Shown one piece after another: positions 31,936 through 43,179 of a stretch of 64,000 nucleotides of DNA. Below the pieces are notes generated by a model. It saw only the letters and a program-made list of their open reading frames with translations, searched no databases and was not told the DNA's origin. The translations under genes and the position numbers were made by a program. This stretch comes from Mauremys mutica. Taxonomy: Eukaryota; Chordata; Testudines; Geoemydidae. Every line of letters begins with the position of its first letter. The stretch's first letter is position 1. The DNA lies in contig NC_059079.1 in assembly GCF_020497125.1 (NCBI RefSeq), forward strand, positions 9,083,053 to 9,147,052, given 5' to 3'.

Positions 31936-34930
31936 TCTCTTTTCTAAAACAAGGGTCATTTTTCATGTACATAAGGATGTAGATCTGACTCACAAGGCAA
32001 GCAAATGTGCAGATTCTAATTTGGGGTGAAAGAGACTATTCCAGTGTATATGATTTACAAGCAAACAATATATAGTTTATAATTTGGGGTGAAACTATGT
32101 GGCTCAGATTTCTTGGAGTTCTTTTTAGCTGGGTTAGGAGGGAGAGATTTATACATACGTAAACTATGAGAGATTCTTGCCTAGGTGATTAACAATACCC
32201 TCATTTAGCCATTTTAGTTTCTGTTCATGGGGAGGGGAATGCCCAACCTTGGCTGATTTGTGGGTCCTTAGACAAAGTGTCTCACATGATGTGAACCATT
32301 TTCTTATTGTCTTTATAGGTGGAGCCTATTTTGGGATAAAGAGAAGTGGATAGCTTTTCTATTTTTGTTTGTTTGTTTTGTGGGCCAGAAGGAATTATTA
32401 GTTATTAATCATTCAAGCCATATCTATTCCAAATATCCCTTGCACACCCCTAACAATATACCTTTTTCCCTAGTGTAGACTTGTCCTTTGGTGTTAGGCA
32501 TCATACTCCTATTGAAATTCAATGGAAATCGGATCCCAGTTGGCTCCTTTGAAACGCCCTCCACAGGACTGTGAGTTAAAACCAAAATTCTTACATCCTC
32601 CTCTGTAAACAATGATTGTAAAGTCAGAACTTAACTGACTGTGTTGATGGTGCATTGGGGAACTAAAATCCACCTTACTCTTCTATAGCAGCATGTGCTG
32701 TTTCATGGAGCAAAAAATTTAGTCATTAATGTAATCAGATATGAATCAACGACACCTAGAAAGATACAATTAAGAAAGTAGCTGCCATTTCCAAATAAAC
32801 AAGCACTTTTATGATCCCAACTGCACGTTAACGGATATATATTTTTATTAAACAGAACCATTATACTGTATTGTACCAAAAACTTCCATCCTCATCATTG
32901 CAAAAACAAAAGATGTTAAACACATTTTGCTTATTTATAGACATTTCCATAGTGCTCATCACAATAGTTCAGTACTATAAATGCCACAAAGGTAAAACTG
33001 TGATCTGTAATTGTAAAAGGCCAGTGGTCCTCAAGCTGTCTATGGTCTTAGAGAACTTCCCTAGTTCCAGGCAGAGAGCAATAGCTCCTTTATGAACCAG
33101 GACTGAAAAATCTATAAGGAGATGATTCCTGTAGTGACAGGGTCAAATCACTAACCAAAAAAAAAAAAAAAAAGGTGAGTGTCTTCCTCTTGGACTCTAC
33201 TCACAATCTAGAGAGCTGAAGAAAAGCACAAACAACCTTTTATATTGTAGACTTTGCCAGCCTATCCCTCTACATGTCATAATGCATCTGAAGGTGTGAA
33301 CTGATGCTGAGAAAAATAAAATAACATAACTTCCCAACCCTTGTATCTCAGAAGCAACATTGTGATCAGTGCCCTGTACACTCCACAGAACATTGGGACT
33401 GTATTCTGCAGCAAAACACCCTATATTTCATGGCAATCCCTACATTCCTCAGCTACTTTAAAAGTACTCTATTGCCATGAAACACCCTTAATTCCCAGCT
33501 TTGCCACCCTCACACAAAAACACACATTTATGGTTCGTAGTTGAAAACACTCATTGATGAAAAATTCATCAATGATTATATTCAAGGATTTCTGTTTTCC
33601 CACTACGGTCTTCAGATAGCTGGGTCCACTCTCTGGCTCTTGGCTCCTGCAATGTTGTCTAAGCAGCCCAGCTCAGAACCTCCTTCTCCCCATGCAGTCC
33701 AAGAAGGAGATGGGGAAGCTTGTATCAAGCTTCAGAAGCTCATCTCTCCAGCAACCCAGGCCTTGGCTGCTGCGCTATTTTCTATGCATCCCATCGTGCT
33801 AGCCTATGTTTCTGGATTCCTCCCACTCCCACTGCATGGTTGCAGACTAAACTCCAGTTCTGGTTTCCTGACCACCCACTGCCTGGCTCCATGGAACAAC
33901 ATAGGGAACATGCACTGTATTCCAATTAACTGTCCTTTGTGGGGAAAGCTAGAGAGGAAGATGCAGGCAGCTCCTGGTATGGCCAGGAGACAGAAAGCAA
34001 ATGTCAGGAGCCTGGGGTAAGCAAAAAAAGCTGAATTACGTAGCTTCTTCAAAAAATGTGGAGTTCCACAGCTGCAGAATCATGGAGTCTGTGGGGCCTT
34101 GAATGCAATGAATGGGGCAGTGAACGCCTTTGAAGACTATTGTTTCAGGCTCTCTGCAGACTCAGACAAGCATCTCTGCTCAATCTGGATTTTTAAAATT
34201 CTCTCCACAGTCACGAGAGAGAAAAAAAATTAAAATTAAAAAAATTAAACCTGAGATTCTGGAGGGGCAACGGGTGAATTCTGCAACATTCTGCAGCTGC
34301 AGAATACCCAGGGCCCTAATTATGATGGGCTACACCAGCCTAGATGTCAATCACTAATGCGGACACTGTCACAGAGGTATCAAAAGTGCTAATTTAATCT
34401 CAAACACAGGTCCTGTTAACTCTTAACCACAAGTCTACAGTATCAAAGTTTACAAGATCTTCATTATATTCTGCCACCTTTCTCTTCTGAGAGTCTAGAC
34501 AATTTTCCCTTAGAAATTTTCCAGATCAGGCACCTTATCAAAGAGGAATTCTATCTTTTTTCTTTCATGATGTAGTTAAATCATCCATGTTTTAGCTGTG
34601 GTAGATCAATTGTCTTCTGCACTCAGCCATTTGTGAGTTCTTTGCTTCATCTAGTCATTCATCAATTGCATCTCCCTTTTTCTCCATAATTGAAATCTGG
34701 CCTACAAGTTCATACATGCTCCTTTGTCTATTGTAGCCCACCAGTTCCAGCATATTTCCTGGATCATTTGCTGTGATGAAAAATCAGAAACAGAAGTATG
34801 TTCTGTCATATAACATTGTGAAGAAATATGAATTTAGAAATCTTTGGAGCCACCTCAGTAAAAACAGGATTTTAATGGGATAAAAATTAGGAATTTTGAA
34901 GCTGGTTTCCATTGCAACCTTAACTCTGCT
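31936..34930. other. AT-rich DNA, one poly-A run
   Basis: A poly-A run at 33158-33174 precedes aaggtgagtg. A 159-codon open frame at 33541-34020 shows no family, no domain and no promoter context; I do not regard it as a gene. Nothing else is recognised. Confidence 0.45.
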
Positions 34931-34938
34931 CCCCTATG

Positions 34939-35205
34939 CAGGGTCGGTTCCAGGCCCCAGCACGCCAAGCGCGTGCTTGGGGCGGCATGCCACGGGGGGG
35001 CGCTCTGCCGGTCGCCGGGAGGGCGGCGGGCGGCTCCGGTGGACCTCCCGCAGGCGTGCCTGCGGAGGGTTCGGTGGAGCCGCGGGACCAGCGGACCCTC
35101 CGCAGGCACGCCTGCGGGAGGTCCACTGGAGCTGCGGGACCCGCAGAGCGCCCCCCGCAGCATGCCACCGTGCTTGGGGCGGCGAAATGTCTAGAGCCGC
35201 CCCTG
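34939..35205. mobile_element. hAT-type hairpin MITE, complete with TSD
   Basis: A 267-bp element between perfect 8-bp duplications cccctatg at 34931-34938 and 35206-35213. The ends cagggtcggttccag and ctagagccgcccctg match the family ends at 9025 and 63936. A perfect 32-bp inverted repeat, 35039-35070 with 35095-35126, flanks a 24-nt loop. It is extremely CpG-rich, which with the intact palindrome argues for a recent insertion. The overlapping open frames on all strands are compositional. Confidence 0.9.
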
Positions 35206-35213
35206 CCCCTATG

Positions 35214-36254
35214 AATATGTTGGAATGGAACCACACTTTCTCAGCATTATTCCTTCAGTAATACTGTGTAAATATGTTGGACTGTGCACTGTTTTATGTT
35301 TGTTACTCTTTTTCAGCAATGTTGAAATGCTGACATGTAGAATTTAGCATTATTCAAGTGATTTGATCATATGATAGAAGACCCTGTTGTAATGCACACA
35401 CACAGACAAAATTAAGATTGTTGTGGGAAACTTGACTTTAAATTCTCTAACTTTTATGCAATTAAAATTTCAACCTTAATGTTATGTCAAAATAGGATTT
35501 TGTAACTATTCAAAATTTATAATATAATTAAGCATCTAACCATAACTAGGAGTGCATTTCTGAGCAACTATAGTATGTCTTGGTGGTGTTAACAAGGTAA
35601 GGCCAAAGGCCAAGTGACTTCGAGCACCTGAGATATGCAATGATCTTCCCGAAGTGCACTAACATAAGCTGGTGTGTCAATAGGAAAAACAATTTGAATC
35701 TGTGCATTTACTGCTCACTAGAGAGATAGATATTACATCATTAACAGCCAATCAGAAAGGTCTAGCTGTAAACAAATTTCTCATTAATGCATTAATCTAA
35801 ATAATCTAGCTAAGTAATACTAACCAAGGTATGATGCATAATGAAGGAAAAACCGTTATCACGGGGGGAAATGGCCACACATGAGCTCCAGTTTGAGAAA
35901 TAGCATCAGTAGACTGTTTCAGAAAAATTGCTGCAAACAAACTGCCTGAATACACTTGAACCTGAAGAAAAAAATATAGTGACCTATCACGATCCAACTC
36001 TCTCAGCATCTCATGCCCAGAAGCACCTGCCATGTTGGCTGCAACTAATGGTTAAAGTAGATTAAACCAGGAGGGAGGAGGAGCTCTCATTGCACCAGCC
36101 AAGGAAAAGTGGGAGCTGTGAAAAAATGCTGTTCATCCAGACAAGGGAGGGATTGGGGAGCTCCCCTCTGCTCTAACCTCTAATTGCAACATAAACCCAC
36201 TGCATGTACCAAAGAGAACAAACTGCGTTTAAGAGACTTACTAGGATCTCTTAA
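35214..36254. other. No recognisable feature
   Basis: AT-rich DNA with no recognised repeat. Confidence 0.5.
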
Positions 36255-36460
36255 TGTCAGAATTGCTTAAAGGAAGAGGTAACTGTGCTTCTGGGTGGGG
36301 ACTGAACCTGTGACTTCTGGGCTTAAAATATGAGCATCTATTGCCTGAGCTAAAAGATCTGTTCCTGTTAGCCAAGGCTGTAGGAAGCTCATCAACCTCT
36401 ACCAGTGGCCCAGCCATAACCAGTGCGGGATAGACCACCACATTGTATGGTGAATTACGA
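36255..36460 (-). repeat. tRNA-derived SINE-like repeat
   Basis: On the minus strand tagctcaggcaatagatgct and caggttcagtccccaccc stand about 40 bp apart, as the A box and B box of a tRNA-type Pol III promoter do. The downstream sequence (minus direction of 36360-36460 lies before it) is unassigned. No functional tRNA is predicted, as the stems do not pair well. Confidence 0.4.
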
Positions 36461-36508
36461 AGACCGCCTTGACTAGGGTGAAATAAAATGGGGATCATTG
36501 AACTAGAG

Positions 36509-37415
36509 GCAGGGCCGTCCTTAGGCATACGCAGCATACGTAGGACACCGGAAAATTTGGGGCACCATTCTCCTCGCTGGAATCCTCTCTTCCCTGTCCC
36601 CTCCCTCACTTGCTCCTTAGCCAGCAGGCTGAGGGCTCCAGCCTCTGGCTCTGCTGCCCCAGCCCCAGGGAGTCCAGAGCGGCGCGGCTGGTCACTGGCT
36701 GTGCGGTGGCCTGGCCCACTGCTGCCCAGAACGGAGTCTCTCCCTGGACCTTGCCTGCCCATGCCACTTGGTCTCTGGCAGGGGCTGGGCCAAGGCCAGA
36801 ACAGGAAGATCAAAACTTCCATGCGAGTCAGCGGGGGGGGAGCCAGGCTGAACGAGAGAGGGAGGGAGGACTTAAGGTGCCAATGCGCTCACTGTCTCTC
36901 AAACTTCCCTAACACACACACACATACACACTGTCTCTCTCACCCATAGACTGGCTCTCACAGCCACATACACTCTACTTCTCATGAGTCACAGTCACAC
37001 ACACTCACACACAGGCTCTCTCACACACACATACACACACACACTCCATCGTGCACACACATACACATTTGTATTATTATTGTTGTTATTACTGCTTGGT
37101 ACTTCCTGTCAAAATGATCGCGGTGAGCCAGGAGTGGCGAGGAGCTGCAGGAGGGCTGTGGGCTCTGGCAAGATGCAGCCCCCATGTGACAGCGCGAAGC
37201 CTGCCACATGAGCCACTGCCACAGCGTCTACTGCGTACGAAGCTCGGTGTGTGTCAGCAATGGGGGGATTCTGGGAATCCACAGGCGGCGGTGGTGGCTG
37301 TGCCCCCTTGACACACTGGGGTCAGCAGCACTGGGTGAGGACTGCCTTCAGTGGAGCATAGGGGCACCAGTTTAACAATACTGCGTAGGGCCCCATAAAT
37401 CCTAAGGACGGCCCT
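36509..37415. mobile_element. hAT-like nonautonomous element, 907 bp, with TSD
   Basis: Bounded by the 8-bp duplication aactagag at 36501-36508 and 37416-37423. The ends agggccgtccttaggc and cctaaggacggccct are inverted, with a two-base offset at the left. Inside are CpG-rich sequence (36590-36800), a compound CA-rich microsatellite at about 36910-37060, and gcgtagggccccataaatcc near the right end. It has no recognised transposase. The TSD length and ends suggest hAT; the exact family is unknown to me. Confidence 0.75.
36910..37065. repeat. Compound (CA)-rich microsatellite
   Basis: Runs of acacac interrupted by tacaca, tctctc and cacata words, lying within the 907-bp element. Confidence 0.85.
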
Positions 37416-37423
37416 AACTAGAG

Positions 37424-37730
37424 GATAGATAATATAGATGCTTGGGTGGAGTGAATGCATCTGGAATAAGCACAAGATAAACTGAACAGAACTTTCAAAA
37501 AAATTTTAGAGGAACTCATAAAAGACTGAAGCAACCAACTTGGCGGTGAGTGGTGGTGACTTTCAATCTGGACACCAAAGATGATCCTCTTTATATAGAA
37601 GGGTGTTATAAAATTCCTGTGAAAAACAGAAGGATTGCCATTACATTCAGGGGCCAATGTTACAGTTTGAAAAGTGCAAGCAAGAATGGATCCCCAAAGT
37701 ACCCAGAATGGGGAAAATAAGCACTGAGTT
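37424..37730. other. No recognisable feature
   Basis: No feature recognised. Confidence 0.5.
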
Positions 37731-37856
37731 TCATAAGAAAATAAGAACGGCCACAGTGGGTCGGACCAAAAGTCCATCTAGCCCAGTATCCTGGCTTCCA
37801 ACAGTGGCCAGTGCCAGGTTCTCCAAAGGGAATGAACAAAACACAAGTAGTGTAAC
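37731..37856 (-). repeat. CR1 LINE 3'-tail fragment
   Basis: tcataagaaaataagaacgg, agtgggtcggaccaaaagtc and catctagcccagtatcctgg are the reversed CR1 tail of the subfamily at 18068. A short copy, about 125 bp. Confidence 0.85.
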
Positions 37857-37875
37857 AATGTAACTCAGGACAGAC

Positions 37876-38179
37876 CAGGGCCACCCAGAGGATTCCGGGG
37901 GCCTGGGGTCTTTGGCGGCGGGGAGCCCCCGCTTCGGCGGTAATCCGCCCTGGAGCGGAAGGACCCCCCACCGGCGAAGACCAGGAGCAGAAGCAGCTCC
38001 GGGGTCCCAGGCCCCGCGAGAGTTTTCTGGGGCCCCCGGAGTGAGTGAACAACCCCGCTCCAGGGCCCCCGGAGCGAGTGAACAACCCCACTCCAGGGGC
38101 CCCGAAAAACTCTCGGGGGGCCCCTATGGGGCCCGCGGCAAATTGCCTCTCTTGCCCCCCCCCCCCCCGAGTGGCCCTG
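37876..38179. mobile_element. hAT-type MITE with TSD and internal tandem repeat
   Basis: A 304-bp element between exact 8-bp duplications ggacagac at 37868-37875 and 38180-38187. The ends cagggccacccagag and gagtggccctg are inverted. Inside, a 33-bp unit is duplicated (38030-38062 and 38063-38095) and ends in a C-run at about 38155-38168. It lies only about 20 bp from the CR1 tail before it. Confidence 0.85.
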
Positions 38180-38187
38180 GGACAGAC

Positions 38188-39138
38188 TGGCTCAAAATCA
38201 TTTCAATTTCTTTGTGTGGCTGTGAGGACTGAGCTTTTAAGCTGTCCCTAATTAAGTACTGTTTGGTTTCAGCAGTATGCTAAGAGAGTTTTTCAGCTTG
38301 TCCTCCGTACATAGTGCACATTAAGTACTTATTTAACTTATATATATATGAATATTTATTGAAAAGAGACTATATATGAAGTCTATGTGTAAATATGAAC
38401 ATGGCCAACCCATTCTAATATGCCATTATAGGCTCATGCACATCTATAGCTCACCAGAAGTGTAGAATATAGGTCAAAATCCTTAGCAGATAAATGCCTA
38501 ATCCAAGATAAACATTCGTAAATCCAAAAATGAGATTAGGACTTTACCTTCAATATCCAATAAACTGTGTGAAAAAGCAACTGAATGACTCTTACTGACT
38601 CAGTAAAATATCTGTGCAGCATTTTGAAAATAGAGGGGAAAATAGTTATATGAAAAACAGAGATAAAGTATTACTACTAGAAATCGGGCCAATCAGCACC
38701 CAGGAGCTGGATCCAGACTTTCCCAGTGTTCAATGGGTCTTGGATGTGCTGTTCCTAATTGCACAAATTTCTAAATGCTGCTTTTCCATTGGGATATTGT
38801 ATATAATACAAATATTGAATATTTGCCTCAGAACGCTGAAGGACTGCTAAATGCTGGGTCCTCTAGATTTAAGACAAAACTATGAGAAAATTACCTACTT
38901 TGTGAAATAAGTGTTTTATTTATCTTCTTATCACTCCTACTATTCTGAATCCGAGTAAACCAGCAGGACCCCTTAGGAATAAATCACTCAATGGGATCCA
39001 CTCAGTTTATATTTCCTTGCTCTTGCTGACATCTGATAGTGGGCCAAATTATTATTAAATATTTGTATGGTGCTTTACAAAAATAAAAACACATAATGAT
39101 AACTAAAACCAGCTATATGATAGCCAACCATTCTTATG
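38188..39138. other. No recognisable feature
   Basis: AT-rich DNA, with a short TA microsatellite near 38340. Confidence 0.5.
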
Positions 39139-39266
39139 GTCAGAGTTGGACAAAAAATGTGGGGAGGAAAATTGTGACATTTTGCCCCCCTTTTTTGTTG
39201 AAATTTGAAATTAGAATTTTAGACAAAAATGTTCATGGCACATTGAAAAATTTGGACCAGCCCTAA
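39139..39266. repeat. Possible small MITE
   Basis: gttggacaaaaaatgtgggg faces attgaaaaatttggaccagc as an imperfect inverted pair about 80 bp apart. Weak evidence. Confidence 0.35.
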
Positions 39267-41712
39267 TCATGATACAAGTCCACCAACTAAAAAATGAGCT
39301 GCTGTCATGAAATCAAATGCTACATGCAGATAACATTTAGATGATTTTTCTTTGGTAACAACAAATCTAAAACCAATCTTACCTTTAGATTTCATGTTTG
39401 TTTTAAATCTTTCCAGACCCAACAAATAGGTAAAATGCCATAAAAGAAAACCTCTGTGAGTAAAACTACACATAATTCCGAGTTCCACTAGTATAATAGA
39501 CCACTTGAATTTCACACTCATAGTTCCTCTCTTTGTCCATTGGCTTCTGTGGGAGTTTGACTGTACTAAGAATTAAAGTTCACTACTGAAGTCCTCAAAA
39601 TATTTGATGTGTGTATAGTTTATAGCTCACAGTTGCAAAGACAAGAATTGTTATGAGCTGCCAAACTTGCCTTAAACTTGTAGAATATTCTCTCTTTTTT
39701 GCTTAAAACACAGCCAAATAGGTTTTTTTAGATTACATTTCCTATTCACACTATAATTGTGTGGTATGCATAAATGACATCATGATTTGGGGTATATTTT
39801 TAATATATAATTTGTTCATTGTGCTCTAATAGCACCATGAAATTTCAAACTCACTATCTAATCTTCCTGCTCTATCAGATGATGGTATCAGCAAAAATTC
39901 ATACTTTACTATAAGGTTTCAACTGTGAGACAGGTAAGTTATTGGTAGTAAATCACACTGTTTTCATTCAGTCCAGATTTCTGATATCATATAGATGTTA
40001 TTGTTCGATTGTTCAGCTTAGACAAAGAAATGGGGCAGACTGTGGGAGGAGTAACGCAAATTAAATGCTCAGGTAGAGACGAACGTATATAGACAAAGAA
40101 ACACAGGTGCGTTTCGAATTCAGGTGCACAATGATCACCCAAATCCTTTGCTACTGAATTTGGACTTCATAGCATTTTCATTACCATTCAATACAGGACT
40201 TGTTTTCTGAAGGAGGAATGTAAGTTTTCACTCTATTTCTCATTTAAGAAGATATTTGTGTTGTTGCTGTTTTTTGTTATATAAAGAAGATACAAAGTCA
40301 GATTATAAGATTATGAGAGTAAATAAATCTTAAATAGTGAATTTCCAAACTGTTCACTAATAGTATTTAGTCAGAAAAAATATATTAGTTAAAATTTGCA
40401 TTTCTGTAATTGAACATTTATATTAGCATTTTTCTTTTCTATAATGTTAACATAATTTTGAGAAGAACTTGTTTTAGATAGTAAAGAATAATCTTCTAAG
40501 ATTTTCAGTATGATATGTAATAAATTTAGTATGTAATACCATACAGATTTTAAATGATATGATCAACTGAATGCATTTCTCTGTAGAATGCTCCTTGGTT
40601 GTATGACACTGTCAACCTTTTATAAATTATTGACAGAAATAGTTTGCTGCGAACAGAATCAGTAAGAATTGTAAAGGACTAAACATAGTTTTGAGGTATT
40701 ATGTGGTTTTTTTAATGATTTTCAAGAGACCTTACAAATCCAGGGAAAACAATTAAATGTTGAACAATGCAAACTCAATATACTATCAATAAAAACACTA
40801 AACGTGAGAGGACTTGAATGTAAACTGATTTTAGAAAAGCTGTTGTCTAATAGGGTGATCCCTAATCATGTAATGGATTTGTGTCCTTCTTGTGGCTGTT
40901 ATTTGAGGTTAGATTTCTCAATTTTTAAAAATATCAATCTCCCTTCAAAAGAAAGTTATAGAGGCTAAAGGTTGGGAAGGATTTCCATAATTCTGGCTGC
41001 CAAAATGCACAGAAAAAAAAATCAATGCATCCACAAGCATGGCCAAACAACTTCAGATCAGAAAGAAATATTTTAGTATGAATTCTCCGTATAGTTGTAT
41101 AAGGTAGTTATAACATAAAATATTGAAGTATATTGAAAAGGTCAAACTCACTACCACAAAACAAAAATATGCCTTAACTTGGGCTAAATTCTGCCCTGAT
41201 AATCACACTTCATATATCCACAGGTTAGAATAATTTATGCATTACTGGGGATGCCACCCTGAACTATTCTTCCATTTTCTACAGAAAGTGTATCACAATT
41301 TCTCTGTTTGTGATGTCAAATCTCTAAAACAGGGAGGATTTTGACTGAACTAACAGACAGATTTAGCCAAACAAATAAACTGTTTCTATGCTAACATCTG
41401 AAATAGATGGATCTTGATCCAATCTTCAGTAGTGAGTATAATTCAGTGCCAACGTGATGTGGAATCGTGCATGTGTTCTAGCCTGCATGTATGCATAGTA
41501 TATAGGGAACAATCTGGCTCTGATAACCCCTCCTACAACTACATTAATACACAAAGAACTGTGAAAATCAAAGAGCGTAATCAAGTGTATATTCCACCAC
41601 CCTTATCACATGAAGAGATCAAACTACTATTTGCAGGTTACATGTGTAGATCGTCAAAAAGGTTGAGAAGCTAGGGCATTAAACACTCCTCACTTTGTCG
41701 TGGAAAGCATAC
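39267..41712. other. Longest repeat-poor block
   Basis: AT-rich DNA with no repeat family recognised over 2.4 kb and no plausible coding exon. A lone donor-like word aatgtaagttttc at 40218 is not enough for an exon call. Confidence 0.5.
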
Positions 41713-41878
41713 TACAGCTCTACCCCGATATAACATGAATTTGGATATAATGCAGTAAAGCAGCGCTCCAGAGGGGCAGTGCTGCGCACTCCGGCTGATC
41801 AAAGCAAGTTCAATATAACGAGATTTCACCTATAATGCAGTAAGATTTTTTGGCTCCTGAGGACAGTGTAGAGGTGTA
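41713..41878. mobile_element. Tc1/mariner (pogo/Tigger-like) MITE, copy 2, reversed
   Basis: The same family as 3113-3308 but in the opposite orientation: tacagctctaccccgatata, aagcagcgctcc, tgatcaaagcaagttcaata, taatgcagtaagattttttg and gtagaggtgta occur in reversed order. Relative to copy 1 about a dozen bases (the gttatatcg word) are missing just inside the right end, so its right inverted repeat is damaged. Confidence 0.75.
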
Positions 41879-42486
41879 TGTATGCCACATCATAAACTTT
41901 TAACTTTATGGAGACATTCTGTTTTAATATGAAGACTGGCAGGGGTTTTGTTGTTCTTTAATCAGGCTCCTTATGAACAAGTTACTAAACATGTACATCT
42001 TACTACACTTACTGCATTTGTGTACTGTGTATGCCATGTATAATGTCATTTCTGTCTGTTGAAATTGTAAGCCAAATTCAGCCTTGTTATAAGAACTGTT
42101 TTCAGTGGTGGTGTATCCTCTTAAATATGTGTTGAATTTACTCAGATGGTAAGGATAAAAATGACTGCATGAAAAATATAAGGCAAAGCTTACATTTAAG
42201 GGAAAGCTTCCCACAATGTACTATTTGTAGCATTAGATCATACATTTCAAGCAATGCTCAACCTTTCCTTGAGCATTGCTTGAAAACTGGCTTTTTAACC
42301 TACTCAAATGCTTCTTAGTAGATCCTTACAGCACATTAGGCACTAAATAAGGGACCTCTCTTCAAATACAGGTCAGAGAGAGAAAATATGATCCTATGCA
42401 GGGTATGGTTTTGTTGGTTTTTGTTTAGAAATTTTAAGGTACTTAGCACAGAATAGAAATACAATAGACACTCTGACTGTGGAGTA
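41879..42486. other. No recognised repeat; one short perfect hairpin inside
   Basis: AT-rich DNA; see the hairpin at 42245-42285. Confidence 0.5.
42245..42285. other. Perfect 41-nt hairpin outside any recognised repeat
   Basis: Arms tttcaagcaatgctcaa (42245-42261) and ttgagcattgcttgaaa (42269-42285) are exact complements around the 7-nt loop cctttcc. Pairing does not continue beyond the arms. It is too short for a usual miRNA precursor; no function is claimed. Confidence 0.7.
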
Positions 42487-42812
42487 TTGTAACATGGTGA
42501 TCTGCCCTCTCAAGAGCCAATGGGCCTGGGACTTACCAGACTATTGTTGGGAATAGGGTCAGGTGATTCCTATAAAAGGCTGAGTGAGCTCAGTTGGAAG
42601 GGATGGTGGGAAGCAGCCTCCTGTGGCAAGCGGTAGAGCAAGGGGAAAGGCCTCTGGGTCCCCTGCAACCTGGTTTGATTAGGATAGGAAAATAGCATTG
42701 TGTTAGAAGAATAAAACTGTGCCTTGAAGACAGGGCTTGAACAGACTTTCAAGTGTGGTGTCCGCTCTTCTTTCGCTATGGAGGGAGGCCAGTAGCTTAT
42801 GCACATGCTACA
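42487..42812 (+). repeat. LTR-like repeat, possible solo LTR
   Basis: About 325 bp with a TATA-type box cctataaaaggctgagtgag at 42570 and, 140 bp later, aagaataaaactgtgccttg, a poly-A signal in the position expected for an R/U5 boundary. This order is that of a retroviral-type LTR. Terminal TG/CA and TSD were not fixed, so the borders are estimates. No internal genes are present. Confidence 0.45.
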
Positions 42813-43179
42813 AACTCAGTGGACCCTGACCAATGTCTGCATGTGTACATTTACCTGTTTTCAGTGCTAACGACTCTCCTGAATCAAGGGCAGTTACTCA
42901 ACATTGATGTCCATTGGGGAAAATTCTCTTCAGCTGCTGTTCTGCCCTGACTCCACCTTCCCTGTTAACTGGCCACCTTGCTCATATGAAATAAAACTAT
43001 CATGATATATTATATATATATCTGCCACAACTCTGAGAAATCATCCCCAGGGAGTCCTCCTGGTAAACATTTTCTCAGCATTTCCGCCTCCCCCCTTCAG
43101 GAGGGGCCCACACCTGACTCCAGGGTTTTGTTTTCTCCTCTTCCCTCAACTGACTGTTGGCTTGGAGGCGATTCCCTCA
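42813..43179. other. Upstream flank of the CpG island
   Basis: A TA microsatellite at about 43004-43020; otherwise unremarkable. Confidence 0.45.

Noticed and set aside
33541..34020. 159-codon open frame on the plus strand
   Set aside because: No recognisable domain, no promoter or splice context and ordinary composition; open frames of this size are expected by chance in 64 kb.
34855..35261. Cluster of 73-121-codon open frames on both strands
   Set aside because: Explained by the CpG-rich hairpin MITE at 34939-35205.
36290..36370. tRNA gene on the minus strand
   Set aside because: A-box- and B-box-like words are present, but acceptor and anticodon stems do not pair convincingly; a tRNA-derived SINE is more likely.
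36241..36949. 193- and 153-codon open frames
   Set aside because: They cover the 907-bp hAT-like element and a tRNA-like repeat; no protein family is recognised.
40200..40230. Noncoding exon ending at aatgtaagt
   Set aside because: A lone donor-like word without an acceptor, conservation or transcript evidence is too weak.
42245..42285. miRNA precursor
   Set aside because: Only 41 nt with a 17-bp stem; animal pre-miRNAs are longer and would leave about 22-nt arms.
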